64,000 nt of DNA from Propionibacteriaceae bacterium P6A17 (GCA_000619965.1 JHVD01000001.1:124001-188000); one strand, 5' to 3'. Shown: positions 44,237 to 53,518, counted from the stretch's first letter. Translations and numbers: made by a program. The notes: generated by a model from the sequence alone, not told the origin.

Positions 44237-45826
44237 TTGGCAGCCCAGCAACCGACTCAACCCGGCGAGTTCCACATCTTCGACACGAGCCTGCGCGACG
44301 GAGCCCAGCAGGAGGGCATTCGGCTCACGGTCTCCGACAAGCTGCGCATCGCCGGCTACCTCGACGAGTTGGGCGTGACGTTCATCGAGGGCGGCTGGCC
44401 GGGCGCCAACCCCGCAGACACCGAGTTCTTCCAGCGAGCGAAGTCCGAGCTGCGGCTTGAGCGCTCGACGCTGGTGGCGTTCGGCTCCACGCGCAAGGCG
44501 GGGGTGGCCGTCGCCGACGACGCCCTGACGCAGGCGCTCGTGGACGCCGGCACCGAGGTGGTGTGCATCGTGGCGAAGTCGCACGACGAGCACGTCACCC
44601 GCGCGCTGCGCACCACCCTCGACGAGAACCTCGCCATGGTCCGTGACTCGGTGGAGTACCTGCGTGCCCAGGGCAAGCGGGTCTTCGTCGACTGCGAGCA
44701 TTTCTTCGACGGCTTCCGCGCCAACCCCGAGTACGCGCTCGACGTGGTCCGCACCGCGCACGAGGCCGGGGCGGAGGTCGTCGTGCTGTGCGACACCAAC
44801 GGCGGGATGCTGCCGAGCTGGATCGGCGACATCGTCGCAGCCGCCCGGGCCACCGGCGCGCAGATCGGCATCCACTGCCACAACGACACCGGCTGCGCCG
44901 TCGCCAATTCGCTGGCTGCCGTCGAGGCCGGCGCGATGCACGTCCAGGGCACGTTCAACGGCTACGGCGAGCGCACCGGCAACGCCGACCTGTCGGCCCT
45001 GATCCCCAACCTCGAGCTGAAGTACGGCTGGCAGGTGCTGCCCGACGGTCGCCTCGCCGAGCTCACCCGCGTCGCCCATGCGATCGCGCTCGTGGCGCAC
45101 CAGCCGCTGTTGGGGCGCCAGCCGTACGTCGGGCAGTCGGCGTTCGCGCACAAGGGCGGCCTGCACGCGTCCGCGGTGAAGGTCGACGAGAACCTCTACC
45201 AGCACATCGCGCCCGGCTTGGTGGGCAACGACATGCGCATGCTCATCTCCGACATGGCCGGCCGCGCCAACATCCAGATCAAGGGCGAGCAGCTCGGCTT
45301 CGACCTCACCGACCGCGACCTCGCCGCACGCATCACCGAGACGGTCAAGGACCGCGAGCAGTCGGGCTACTCCTACGAGGCCGCCGACGCCAGCTTCGAG
45401 CTGCTCCTGCGCGACGAGCTCGGCGTCCTCGAGCTGCCGTTCGAGGTGGAGTCGTGGCGCTGTCTCACTGAGGAGCGCGACGGGGTCTCGCTCGCCGAGG
45501 CGACCGTCAAGCTGGTCGCGGGTGGGGAACGGCTGATGGTCGTCGGCGAGGGCAACGGCCCCGTCAACGCCCTCGACGGGGCCCTGCACTCCGCGCTCGC
45601 TGCGAAGTATCCGATCGTCGAGCAGTTCGAGCTCACCGACTACCGCGTCCGCATCCTCGACGAGGGCCACGGCACCGACGCGATCGTGCGCACCCTGATC
45701 GACACGTCGTTCGAGGGGCGCACCTGGACCACCGTCGGGGTGGGGACCGACGTCGTCGAGGCCTCGTGGGAGGCGCTGCGCGATGCGATGCTCTACGGTC
45801 TCCTGCACATCGACGACAAGCGGTGA
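44237..45826 (+). CDS. cimA: (R)-citramalate synthase
   Basis: CimA joins pyruvate and acetyl-CoA to citramalate, the first step of threonine-independent isoleucine synthesis. The 529-residue protein has the DRE-TIM motif FDTSLRDGAQQEGI and IEGGWPGANPADTEFF, which marks the citramalate/homocitrate-like branch. It also has the metal-binding HCHNDTGCAVANSL and GTFNGYGERTGNADL, and a C-terminal regulatory domain (about 400-529). The TTG start has AGGAAGGAG at six bases. Isopropylmalate synthase is less likely because of the EGGWPG segment and the overall length. Confidence 0.9.
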   Translation: MAAQQPTQPGEFHIFDTSLRDGAQQEGIRLTVSDKLRIAGYLDELGVTFIEGGWPGANPADTEFFQRAKSELRLERSTLVAFGSTRKAGVAVADDALTQALVDAGTEVVCIVAKSHDEHVTRALRTTLDENLAMVRDSVEYLRAQGKRVFVDCEHFFDGFRANPEYALDVVRTAHEAGAEVVVLCDTNGGMLPSWIGDIVAAARATGAQIGIHCHNDTGCAVANSLAAVEAGAMHVQGTFNGYGERTGNADLSALIPNLELKYGWQVLPDGRLAELTRVAHAIALVAHQPLLGRQPYVGQSAFAHKGGLHASAVKVDENLYQHIAPGLVGNDMRMLISDMAGRANIQIKGEQLGFDLTDRDLAARITETVKDREQSGYSYEAADASFELLLRDELGVLELPFEVESWRCLTEERDGVSLAEATVKLVAGGERLMVVGEGNGPVNALDGALHSALAAKYPIVEQFELTDYRVRILDEGHGTDAIVRTLIDTSFEGRTWTTVGVGTDVVEASWEALRDAMLYGLLHIDDKR

Positions 45827-45831
45827 CAACC

Positions 45832-46551
45832 ATGCGCATCACCGTGCTGCAGCCCGAATCCTACGTCCCGCTCGACCGCTTCGGCTCATGGCTCCGAGCC
45901 GGCGCCGAGCTCGAGGTCGTGTTGCTCGAGGAGCAGGCGCCGCCGTCGCTGGAGGAGGTGGGCGACGCGCTCGTCGTGCTCGGCGGGCGCATGGACTCGT
46001 GCGACGACACCCGCTCGCCCTGGCTGCCCGCCGTGCGGGCGCTGCTGCGCGATGCCGTCGCCGCAGAGAAGCCGACCCTCGGCATCTGCCTGGGGCACCA
46101 GATCCTCGCCACCGCGTTGGGAGGCGAGGTTGCCGTCGGGATCGAGGAGATGGCTGAGGAGGGCGCCTTCCGGATCTCGTGGTCCGACGACGCCCTCACC
46201 GACCCGCTCGTGGGCGCCCTGGCCGCCGACGGGGTGGGGCTGGTTGCCGAGTCGCACCACGACGCGGTGACGCGCCTGCCCGCGCGGGCCGTCCTCCTGG
46301 CCTCGAGCGAGCGTTGCCCGGTGCAGGCATTCCGCGTCGGCAGCGCGGTGGGGGTTCAGTTCCACCCGGAGGCGTCGCCGGAGCGCATGGCCCGCTGGAC
46401 CGCCGGGCACGGGGGCGACGGCGACGCGATGCTCGACGAGATGCGCGCCGCTGACGAGCAGGTGGCGCGGCTCGGCGAGGGACTCGCGACGGCGTTCCTC
46501 GACGTCGTCCGCCGCTCGCTGCGCCCGGGGCTGCCTGCCGTCGGGGCCTGA
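45832..46551 (+). CDS. Class I glutamine amidotransferase-like protein
   Basis: The 239-residue protein has the triad of class I amidotransferases: Cys in LGICLGHQILA, and His and Glu in VQFHPEASPE. It resembles the stand-alone GuaA-N-like proteins of actinomycetes rather than HisH or TrpG. No synthase partner is adjacent. It starts six bases after cimA and is probably co-transcribed. Its donor-acceptor reaction is unknown; some stand-alone relatives act on glutamyl adducts. Confidence 0.85.
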   Translation: MRITVLQPESYVPLDRFGSWLRAGAELEVVLLEEQAPPSLEEVGDALVVLGGRMDSCDDTRSPWLPAVRALLRDAVAAEKPTLGICLGHQILATALGGEVAVGIEEMAEEGAFRISWSDDALTDPLVGALAADGVGLVAESHHDAVTRLPARAVLLASSERCPVQAFRVGSAVGVQFHPEASPERMARWTAGHGGDGDAMLDEMRAADEQVARLGEGLATAFLDVVRRSLRPGLPAVGA

Positions 46552-46580
46552 GCGCTCGGGTCCTGCCTCACTCCGACGAC

Positions 46581-46615
46581 GGAGAGGGCCGCAGGCGGAC
46601 CCTGCGACCCCCTCC
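46581..46615. terminator. Imperfect hairpin between convergent genes
   Basis: GGAGAGGGCCGCAGG pairs imperfectly with CCCTGCGACCCCCTCC. It sits between the amidotransferase gene and the convergent glpQ gene. Confidence 0.5.
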
Positions 46616-46636
46616 GCGGGCGTCAGGCGGCGCGGC

Positions 46637-47686
46637 TCAGCGCAGCGTGTACGCCTTCGGCAGTCGCATGCCGCGCTCGGCCATGAGGTCGCGCATGTGG
46701 TCGGGGCGGTCGGTGATGATGCCGTCGACGCCCATGTCCATGAGCGCGCGGGCGGTGGCGACGTCGTCGACGGTCCACGGGATGACCCGCAGCCCGGCCG
46801 CGTGGGCGTCGTCGACCATCTGCTTGCTCACGTAGAACTCGTAGTCGGCATCGCCGATCTTGCCGTTCTGCGGGAAGCCGTGGACGGGCGAGATGGCGGT
46901 CACGCCGTCGATCGACGCGGCGGCGCGCAGGAGGTCGCCGTCGAAGTCGTCGGCGTCGATGCCGCCCAGCCACGGCGAGGCGCCGGCCTGGCCCACCTGC
47001 AGGAAGTCGCGGTTGGTGAGCGCGACCAGCGGGAGGCTCGCGTCGAGGCGGTGCATCTCCTTGAGGGCGCCCCAGTCGAACGACTGGATGGTGACGTTGC
47101 GGAGCTGGCCGGCGGCGGCGATCTCCTCGTAGACGCGTCGGACGAACAGCTCGCGAGGGGCGGTCTCGTGCGCGGCGCCCGCCTCGACCTTCGTCTCGAT
47201 GTTGAAGCGGATCGTCTTCGTGCGGTACTTCGCGGTCATCGCGAAGAGGTCCTCCAGCTCGATCATCGGGCCGGTCACGACCTCCTGATCAGGGTGGCCG
47301 GGGAGCTGCTGGTAGCCGCACTCGACGGTCTTCACCGGGGAGAGGGTCAGGTTGGTGATGTATTTGCGTACGTACGGGAACTCCGGGTCGCCCTCGAACG
47401 CCGGCTGGGTATCGCGGCACTTCGTCGGGGAGATCTGGCGGTCGTGCGTGACAACGACGTACCCGTCCTCGGTGATCTGGGTATCGAGTTCGAGGGTGCT
47501 GACGCCCATCTCGATCGCCTTCGCGAAGCCCTCGAGGGTCTCCTCGGTGGTGAGGCCGAGGCCACCGCGGTGGGCCTGGAGGTCGTACTGCGTCTTCTGG
47601 GGCATCGGGTGGGACGGGGCGGCGTCGGCGGGGAGTCCCGACAACAGGGCGGCGCTGGCGGCCACTGCGGCGAGGATCTTCTTCAC
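46637..47686 (-). CDS. glpQ: Secreted glycerophosphodiester phosphodiesterase
   Basis: GlpQ hydrolyses glycerophosphodiesters to glycerol 3-phosphate and an alcohol outside the cell. The 349-residue protein has a Sec signal (KKILAAVAASAALLSGLPADA, cut after ADA). The catalytic LQAHRGGLGLTTEETLEGF holds the HR pair and Glu, the metal site is in STLELDTQITEDGYVVVTHD, and the barrel ends GVDGIITDRPD. I chose GTG 47686 because the signal peptide starts there; TTG 47698 is possible. The GlpT transporter at 55.1 kb could import its product. Confidence 0.93.
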   Translation of the reverse strand: MKKILAAVAASAALLSGLPADAAPSHPMPQKTQYDLQAHRGGLGLTTEETLEGFAKAIEMGVSTLELDTQITEDGYVVVTHDRQISPTKCRDTQPAFEGDPEFPYVRKYITNLTLSPVKTVECGYQQLPGHPDQEVVTGPMIELEDLFAMTAKYRTKTIRFNIETKVEAGAAHETAPRELFVRRVYEEIAAAGQLRNVTIQSFDWGALKEMHRLDASLPLVALTNRDFLQVGQAGASPWLGGIDADDFDGDLLRAAASIDGVTAISPVHGFPQNGKIGDADYEFYVSKQMVDDAHAAGLRVIPWTVDDVATARALMDMGVDGIITDRPDHMRDLMAERGMRLPKAYTLR

Positions 47687-47834
47687 GGGTCTTCCCAACG
47701 GGTCGTTGGGCTGGGGCCGTGTTCGACGCTAGGGGCGCGGGTGGTCGTCGCCGTGAACTGCTACCCAACGTTTCGTGAACGTTCGTGCCTTCTCCTGGCG
47801 ATCGGGACGGCAGTCACGACGACAACCCTGCGGC

Positions 47835-47840
47835 TAGGCT
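47835..47840 (+). promoter_or_regulatory. -10 box TAGGCT for leaderless FAH-family mRNA
   Basis: TAGGCT, six bases and ATG 47847 follow the leaderless pattern. Confidence 0.6.
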
Positions 47841-47846
47841 GTCGCC

Positions 47847-48650
47847 ATGCGTATTGCACGGTTTGCCAAGGACGGAATGGATCCCACCTACGGGATCATC
47901 GAGCTCGCCGTCGACTCCGGGGAGCACCCGGACACCATCGCCACCATCTCCGGCGACCCGCTCGCGGGCGTGCCCGTGAACTATACGGGGGAGCGGTTCC
48001 ACCTCGACGAGGTGCGGCTCCTGTCGCCCGTGATCCCCCGGAGCAAGATCATCGGCATCGGCAAGAACTACGCCGACCACGCCAAGGAGATGGGCGGCGC
48101 GGTGCCCGAGCACCTGCTCGCGTTCTTCAAGCCGAACACCAGCGTCATCGGCCCCGGCGAGCCGATCATCCGCCCCGCGGGCTGCGACGAGATCAGCTAC
48201 GAGGGCGAACTCGCGATCGTCATCGGCCGCTTCTGCAAGGAGGTCCCGGCCGAGCGGGTGAAGGATGTGATCTTCGGCTACACGATCGCCAACGACGTCA
48301 CGGCCCGCGACTGGCAGCGCACCGACGGTCAGTGGTGGCGCGCCAAGGGATCGGACACGTTCCTGCCACTCGGGCCGTGGATCAACACGCACCTGAGCCT
48401 CGAGGAGGCCGGCCATCTCTCCATCCAGACCACCGTCGACGACGATCTCCGCCAGGACGGCAACACTCGCGAGATGGTCCGCGGCATCACGGACCTCGTC
48501 GTCGAGCTGACGAAGTCCGTCACGCTGCTGCCGGGCGACCTGATCCTCACCGGCACGCCTGCGGGCGTCGGTGCCGTCGCCGACGGGCAGGAGATCAGCA
48601 TCTCCATCGATGGCCTCGGTACCCTCACCAACAAGCTGATCAGCGAGTGA
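47847..48650 (+). CDS. Fumarylacetoacetate hydrolase-family protein
   Basis: The 267-residue protein has the FAH fold with metal-binding residues in ISYEGELAIVIGR and the FGYTIANDVTARDWQR segment. IIGIGKNYADHAKEMGG is the typical approach loop. Members hydrolyse or decarboxylate 2-oxo acid intermediates such as acylpyruvates or oxaloacetate. In actinomycetes this gene is usually near gltX and leu genes, as leuB and leuCD are here, but the physiological substrate is uncertain. Confidence 0.9.
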   Translation: MRIARFAKDGMDPTYGIIELAVDSGEHPDTIATISGDPLAGVPVNYTGERFHLDEVRLLSPVIPRSKIIGIGKNYADHAKEMGGAVPEHLLAFFKPNTSVIGPGEPIIRPAGCDEISYEGELAIVIGRFCKEVPAERVKDVIFGYTIANDVTARDWQRTDGQWWRAKGSDTFLPLGPWINTHLSLEEAGHLSIQTTVDDDLRQDGNTREMVRGITDLVVELTKSVTLLPGDLILTGTPAGVGAVADGQEISISIDGLGTLTNKLISE

Positions 48651-49570
48651 GTGCCCAGCCTGTCCCGTCACTGGTGCACCGCGGCCCGGCCGAGGGGCCG
48701 CCGTCGGGGCTGACCTACCCGCTGACGCTGCGGCCGATGCCGTTGGTGCAGGGCATGTTCGGTTTCCTGCTGGCGTTCGTCGGGTTCATCCTCGTCGTGC
48801 CGGTGATCTCGCAGGCGGTGATCCGCGTCGGGCACTGGGTGCGCGGTGGCGACTGGGAGTCCTACCGTCGGGCGGCGGGCGCCTACGAGTTGCCAGAGGG
48901 GCTGCTGGCAGGGCACTTGGCGCTGGCGTCGCTCACGGTGGTGGTGCTGCTCGTCGCACGCTGGGTCCACGGGCGCAGCCCGGCGTGGACGTGGTCGGTG
49001 CAGCCAGGGATGCGTTGGCGCTATGCGCTGGCGACATTGCTCGTCGCGCTCGTCGTCCTCAACGGCATGCTCTGGCTGTCCTTCACGTGGGAGGGGGTGC
49101 CGACGTTCACCTCCGGCCAGGCCGGTGCTGCCTGGTTCCTGCTCGTGATGCTGCTCACGTCGCCCTTGCAGGCACTCGCTGAGGAGGTGTTCTTCCGCGG
49201 CTACCTGATGCAGTCCCTCGGCTCGATGTTCGGCCGGGCCTGGATCGGGGTGGTGGGCTCGTCGCTGGTCTTCGCGCTGCTCCACGGGACGCAGAACCCG
49301 GCGCTGTTCGCCCACAGGTTGGCGTTCGGGCTCGTCGCGGGGACGCTGGTGCTCGTGACCGGCGGCCTGGAGGCGGGCATCGCGGCCCATGTGGTCAACA
49401 ACCTCTTCGCCTTCGGATACGCCATCTTCACGACGAGCGTGGCCGAGGTCCGTGCGGTGCAGTCGATCACCTGGGCGAAGGCGGGCTGGGACATCCTCAC
49501 CTTCGCGGTGTTCGCCCTTGTCGCGGCGTGGATCGGGCGCAAGATGCGGCTCGCGGCCGTCACCCCCTGA
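48647..49570 (+). CDS. CPBP-family intramembrane metalloprotease
   Basis: The 307-residue membrane protein has about eight hydrophobic segments. The CPBP/Abi motifs are LAEEVFFRGYLMQSL (EExxxR), FALLHGTQNP and HVVNNLFAFG. The family includes prenyl-protein proteases and immunity proteins against bacteriocins. There is no bacteriocin gene nearby, so a housekeeping role is as likely. GTG 48647 overlaps the preceding stop (GTGA). Confidence 0.88.
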   Translation: MSAQPVPSLVHRGPAEGPPSGLTYPLTLRPMPLVQGMFGFLLAFVGFILVVPVISQAVIRVGHWVRGGDWESYRRAAGAYELPEGLLAGHLALASLTVVVLLVARWVHGRSPAWTWSVQPGMRWRYALATLLVALVVLNGMLWLSFTWEGVPTFTSGQAGAAWFLLVMLLTSPLQALAEEVFFRGYLMQSLGSMFGRAWIGVVGSSLVFALLHGTQNPALFAHRLAFGLVAGTLVLVTGGLEAGIAAHVVNNLFAFGYAIFTTSVAEVRAVQSITWAKAGWDILTFAVFALVAAWIGRKMRLAAVTP

Positions 49571-49578
49571 TCGTCGAT

Positions 49579-49608
49579 TTGCATTGGCTGAATCGCCTCG
49601 TGTAGAGT
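49579..49608 (+). promoter_or_regulatory. tRNA promoter TTGCAT-18-TAGAGT
   Basis: A -35 box TTGCAT at 49579-49584 and a -10 box TAGAGT at 49603-49608 are 18 bases apart. Transcription would start about 25 bases before tRNA-Gln and cover both tRNAs. Confidence 0.7.
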
Positions 49609-49638
49609 CTTGCGACGTGCCAAGGCACCGACAACCAT

Positions 49639-49710
49639 AGGGGTATGGGGTAATTGGCAGCCCGACTGATTCTGGTTCAGTTAGTCTTGGTTCGAGTCCA
49701 GGTACCCCTG
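49639..49710 (+). tRNA. tRNA-Gln (anticodon CTG)
   Basis: The 72-base sequence has acceptor stem AGGGGTA/TACCCCT, D arm with TAATTGG, and anticodon stem ACTGA/TCAGT with loop TTCTGGT (anticodon CUG). The T arm carries TTCGAGT. Discriminator is G; CCA is not encoded (CGG follows). Confidence 0.96.
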
Positions 49711-49753
49711 CGGAGAAGCAATTCTCTACCCGAGGAGCAATCCTCAGCCGCAT

Positions 49754-49826
49754 GGCCCCGTTGTGTAGCGGCCTAGCACGCCGCCCTCTCAAGGCGGTAG
49801 CGCGGGTTCGAATCCCGTCGGGGCTA
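49754..49826 (+). tRNA. tRNA-Glu (anticodon CTC)
   Basis: The 73-base sequence has acceptor stem GGCCCCG/CGGGGCT with a G1-U72 wobble. Anticodon stem CCGCC/GGCGG holds loop CTCTCAA (anticodon CUC), and the T arm GCGGG-TTCGAAT-CCCGT. It lies 43 bases after tRNA-Gln and shares its transcript. Confidence 0.96.
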
Positions 49827-49831
49827 CAACC

Positions 49832-49864
49832 AGCCGGACCCCCTCATCACGAGGGGGTCCGGCT
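49832..49864 (+). terminator. Terminator after the tRNA pair
   Basis: AGCCGGACCCCCTC, loop ATCAC and GAGGGGGTCCGGCT form a perfect 14-bp stem followed by GTATTT. It starts five bases after tRNA-Glu. Confidence 0.88.
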
Positions 49865-50029
49865 GTATTTGCGTGCAGCATCGACGAGCAACCGCCCGGC
49901 AACGCACCATGCAGGCTGGGCACCGTGCGTTGCTAGGTCGACGTCGCGGCCGAAGCGATCTCCCGGGGCTCGAGCCCCGTCGAGCTCCTTGTCGGACGTC
50001 GGAGGGAGCCAACGTCCGGCAAGGAGAAA

Positions 50030-50758
50030 TCACTCCGTCGAGCCGGAGCGCTTGAGCACCTCGCTCAGGCGCTCCGCTGCCGCCATCACGGCGGCGCCGT
50101 GCAGGCGTCCGGGATGGCGGGAGAGGCGTTCGATCGGCCCGGAGCAGGAGATCGCGGCCAGGATGCGCCCCGACGGTGCGAGCACCGGTGCCGAGACGCT
50201 CGCGACGCCGGCCTCGCGCTCCGCGACGGACTGCGCCCAGCCGCGACGACGCACGGTCTGGAGCGTGGCCTCGGTGAAGACCGAATCGGCCAACAGCTTC
50301 CCGATGCGATCCGGCTCCTCCCATGCGAGCAGCACCTGGGCGGCCGACCCCGCCTTCATCGAGAGCTGGGCGCCCAGGGGCACGGTGTCGCGCAGGCCGT
50401 GTGGTCGTTCCACCGCGGCGACGCAGATCCGGATGTCGCCCTGGCGGCGGAAGAGCTGCGCGGATTCGCCGGTGATGTCACGCAGGCGTGTGAGCACGGG
50501 GCCGGCCGTCGCCAGCAGCGGGTCCTCGCCTGCGGAGTCGGCGAGCTCGAGCAGGCGCGGGCCCAGCACGAAGCGCCCTTGCAGGTCGCGGCCGACGAAT
50601 CGGTGGAACTCGAGTGCGACCGCCAATCGGTGGGCGGTGGGGCGGGCGAGACCCGTCGCGGTGACGAGCCCGGCCAGGGTCAGGGGCTGGTGTTCGAGTG
50701 CGCTGAGGACTGCTGCGGCCTTGTCGAGCACTCCCACACCACTGGTTGCATCGTCCAT
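50030..50758 (-). CDS. ltbR: IclR-family regulator, LtbR/NdgR type
   Basis: The 242-residue protein has an N-terminal winged helix (LTLAGLVTATGLARPTAHRLAVAL). The C-terminal IclR effector domain runs from about residue 75, with LGAQLSMKAGSAAQVLLAW and VASVSAPVLAPSGRILAAIS. It is divergent from leuCD. In Corynebacterium the protein in this position, LtbR, represses leuB and leuCD, and in Streptomyces NdgR has a similar place. Orthology is inferred from sequence type and location. TAGTCT six bases before the ATG marks a leaderless message. Confidence 0.88.
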   Translation of the reverse strand: MDDATSGVGVLDKAAAVLSALEHQPLTLAGLVTATGLARPTAHRLAVALEFHRFVGRDLQGRFVLGPRLLELADSAGEDPLLATAGPVLTRLRDITGESAQLFRRQGDIRICVAAVERPHGLRDTVPLGAQLSMKAGSAAQVLLAWEEPDRIGKLLADSVFTEATLQTVRRRGWAQSVAEREAGVASVSAPVLAPSGRILAAISCSGPIERLSRHPGRLHGAAVMAAAERLSEVLKRSGSTE

Positions 50759-50811
50759 ATGTTGAGACTAACCGTTTGCGATATGGACTGGCAAGTTTCG
50801 ACGGGTAGCGT
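50755..50811. promoter_or_regulatory. ltbR-leuCD divergent control region
   Basis: CCATAT at 50755-50760 and ATATGG at 50781-50786 form an inverted repeat around the minus-strand -10 box (AGACTA at 50765-50770). The minus -35 TTGCCA is 18 bases further up. For leuC, TGGACT at 50784-50789 and TAGCGT at 50806-50811 are 16 bases apart. The repeat touches both promoters, fitting a shared operator. Confidence 0.55.
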
Positions 50812-50855
50812 TGCGGCAATATGCGGTGCATCGAACCATTCGGAAGGTTGAACTG

Positions 50856-52253
50856 ATGGGCAAGACTCTCAGCGAGAAGGTATGGGATGCGCACGTCGTG
50901 CGCCGGGCGGAGGGTGAGCCCGACCTGCTCTACATCGATCTGCATCTGGTCCACGAAGTGACGAGCCCGCAGGCCTTCGAGGGCCTGCGCCTGGCCGGCC
51001 GCGAGGTGCGCCGGCCCGATCTGACGCTCGCCACGGAGGACCACAACACCCCCACGCTCGACATCCTCAAGCCCATCGCGGACCCGACGAGCCGCAAGCA
51101 GGTCGAGACGCTGCGCCGCAACGCCGCTGACTTCGGCATCCGACTCCATTCGCTCGGCGACAAGGACCAGGGCATCGTCCACGTGGTTGGTCCGCAGCTC
51201 GGCGTCACCCAGCCGGGCATGACGATCGTGTGCGGCGACTCGCACACCTCCACCCACGGCGCCTTCGGGGCCCTCGCGTTCGGCATCGGCACCAGCGAGG
51301 TCGAGCACGTCCTCGCCACGCAGACCCTGCCGCAGAAGGCGCTCAAGACGATGGCAGTCAACGTCAACGGCGAGCTGCCCGACGGAGTGACCGCCAAGGA
51401 CGTCGTGCTGGCGCTGATCGCGAAGGTGGGCACCGGCGGTGGCCAGGGTCACGTCGTCGAGTACCGCGGGTCCACCATCGAGGCGCTCTCGATGGAGGGC
51501 CGCATGACGATCTGCAACATGTCGATTGAGTGGGGCGCCAAGGCAGGCATGATCGCCCCCGACGAGAAGACCTTCGAGTACCTCAAGGGCCGCCCACACG
51601 CTCCCGAAGGCGCGGACTGGGATGCCGCCGTCGAGTACTGGAAGTCGCTGCGCACCGACGACGACGCCACCTTCGACGTCGAGGTCGACATCGACGCGAC
51701 GACGCTCACACCGTTCGTCACGTGGGGCACCAACCCCGGCCACGGCGTCCCGCTGGGTGGCGTCGTCCCGGCGCCGGAGGACTTCGAGTCCGAGGTCGAG
51801 CAGGCCACCGCCCGCCGCGCACTCGAGTACATGGCTCTCACCGCGGGCACCCCGATGCGCGACATCCGGATCGACACCGTCTTCCTCGGCTCCTGCACCA
51901 ACGGCCGCATCGAGGACCTGCGCCTGGCCGCGTCAGTGCTCGAGGGGCGCCGCAAGCACGACGACGTGCGGATGCTCGTCGTGCCGGGCTCTGCACGCGT
52001 CCGGCTCCAGGCCGAGGCCGAGGGGCTCGACAAGATCTTCACCGACTTCGGCGCCGAGTGGCGCGCCGCCGGCTGCTCCATGTGCCTCGGCATGAACCCC
52101 GACCAACTCGCCCCGGGGGAGCGGTCCGCGTCAACGTCGAACCGCAACTTCGAGGGGCGCCAGGGCAAGGGGGGCCGCACCCACCTCGTGTCGCCAGCGG
52201 TGGCTGCCGCGACGGCCATCGCCGGCCACCTCGCCTCGCCCGCAGACCTCTGA
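50856..52253 (+). CDS. leuC: 3-isopropylmalate dehydratase large subunit
   Basis: LeuC with LeuD isomerises 2- to 3-isopropylmalate, and citramalate to methylmalate. The 465-residue aconitase-type protein has [20 protein letters not shown]. The three iron-sulfur ligands are the Cys in [13 protein letters not shown] and the pair in [13 protein letters not shown]. The ATG has GGAAGG upstream; an in-frame ATG at 50811 would add 15 unusual residues. leuD follows 29 bases later. Confidence 0.97.
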   Translation: MGKTLSEKVWDAHVVRRAEGEPDLLYIDLHLVHEVTSPQAFEGLRLAGREVRRPDLTLATEDHNTPTLDILKPIADPTSRKQVETLRRNAADFGIRLHSLGDKDQGIVHVVGPQLGVTQPGMTIVCGDSHTSTHGAFGALAFGIGTSEVEHVLATQTLPQKALKTMAVNVNGELPDGVTAKDVVLALIAKVGTGGGQGHVVEYRGSTIEALSMEGRMTICNMSIEWGAKAGMIAPDEKTFEYLKGRPHAPEGADWDAAVEYWKSLRTDDDATFDVEVDIDATTLTPFVTWGTNPGHGVPLGGVVPAPEDFESEVEQATARRALEYMALTAGTPMRDIRIDTVFLGSCTNGRIEDLRLAASVLEGRRKHDDVRMLVVPGSARVRLQAEAEGLDKIFTDFGAEWRAAGCSMCLGMNPDQLAPGERSASTSNRNFEGRQGKGGRTHLVSPAVAAATAIAGHLASPADL

Positions 52254-52282
52254 CCCGCCGACCAACGAACAGGAGCTCAATC

Positions 52283-52891
52283 ATGGACAAGTTCTCCACC
52301 CACGTCGGCGTCCCGGTGCCGCTCAAGCGCAGCAACGTCGACACCGACCAGATCATCCCGGCCGTGTACCTCAAGCGCATCAGGCGCACTGGCTTCGAGG
52401 ACGGCCTGTTCGCCGCGTGGCGCGGCGACCCGGACTTCGTGCTCAACCAGGACGCGTTCAAGCACGGCACAATCCTCGTCGCTGGCCCCGATTTCGGCAC
52501 CGGCTCCTCCCGCGAGCACGCCGTCTGGGCCCTCCAGAACTACGGCTTCAAGGTCATCATCGGGTCGCGCTTCGGCGACATCTTCCGCAACAACTCCGGC
52601 AAGGCGGGTCTCGTCGTCGCCGTCGTGCCGGACGAGACCGTCGCCTCGATCTGGGAGTACATCGACGCCAACCCGGGCCAGGAGATCGAGGTCTCGCTCG
52701 TCGAGCGCCGCATCACGCTGGGGGATGGCACCCAGATCGACTTCGACATCGACGACTTCACCCGCCATCGCCTGCTCGAGGGCCTCGACGACATCTCGAT
52801 GACCCTCCAGCACGAGGACGCCATCGCCGCCTACGAGGCCAGCCGTCCGACGTTCAAGCCCAAGACGTTGCCGGCGAAGGTCGCCAACTGA
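52283..52891 (+). CDS. leuD: 3-isopropylmalate dehydratase small subunit
   Basis: The 202-residue small subunit carries the swivelling domain that completes the active site. It has [20 protein letters not shown] and the [20 protein letters not shown] substrate motif. The [14 protein letters not shown] region is also typical. AGGAG precedes the ATG by seven bases. It forms a two-gene operon with leuC and ends before a strong hairpin. Confidence 0.97.
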   Translation: MDKFSTHVGVPVPLKRSNVDTDQIIPAVYLKRIRRTGFEDGLFAAWRGDPDFVLNQDAFKHGTILVAGPDFGTGSSREHAVWALQNYGFKVIIGSRFGDIFRNNSGKAGLVVAVVPDETVASIWEYIDANPGQEIEVSLVERRITLGDGTQIDFDIDDFTRHRLLEGLDDISMTLQHEDAIAAYEASRPTFKPKTLPAKVAN

Positions 52892-52909
52892 CCGACCCGC
52901 TGCATCCGC

Positions 52910-52946
52910 GACGACGCCCCGCCGGTTTCGCTGGCGGGGCGTCGTC
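52910..52946 (+). terminator. Terminator hairpin after leuCD
   Basis: GACGACGCCCCGCC and GGCGGGGCGTCGTC form a perfect 14-bp stem around GGTTTCGCT, 18 bases past the leuD stop. Confidence 0.8.
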
Positions 52947-53518
52947 GTGCATGGCGCCGGAGCCCTGCTACAGGCGTCGACCTCGACCACTTGGTCTCGA
53001 CGACGCGAGAAGCTAGTCGCCTCGGCATGCAGCGTCGCGAAGCCCCCCCCGCCTGCATCGCAGTGGAGGGCACCGTCTGGCTCTGAGCCCCGCGCGAGGA
53101 CCCGATGGCCGCACCAACCCGTTGGCGTTGACGATGCTCCCGCGTCCGACTCGTCGCTCATTCCCACAAGCCCATCGTCGTCTCCCGGCCGTCGCACCTC
53201 CCTGGCCGTCCTGGCCCTCGTGAGCCCGCTCCATGGCCGGCAGGCTGACGATTCCCGCCGGATGGGCAGTGCTTGGACACACCACGGCGCTGAGCATGCC
53301 GCAACCACTGCGGGGGCCTCAACTCGGTCACGAGGGGCTGTCCATCTCGGATTGATGTCTCGGCGTCGGCAACTGTGCGGAGGCGACCAACAACCGGGGG
53401 AGACATACTCGTCACAGGTGGCCCTCTCACAAGGACTGCGACGAGGCGACCATGTCCGAGGAGCTCTCGTCCCTCTGCCTGCTGCCTGCGGCGCGGGGGC
53501 CTGTGGGACCATTGGCGC
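52947..53518. other. 570-base gap with no supported gene
   Basis: Frames remain open on both strands but their translations have no motif, no ribosome site and no codon bias like the flanking genes. A run of eight or more C bases lies near 53042. The base composition seems slightly less biased than in its neighbours. It may hold the control region for the downstream sensor locus in its last 100 bases, or be a relic; I cannot name more. Confidence 0.55.

Noticed and set aside
43789-44460. A plus-strand protein with 13-residue PGKANKPEQG repeats
   Set aside because: It runs out of frame into cimA, lacks a ribosome site, and is open only because the repeat period is a multiple of three.
48647-49570. 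Bacteriocin immunity role for the CPBP protease
   Set aside because: No bacteriocin precursor or export gene is nearby; the family is broad, so only the protease family is called.
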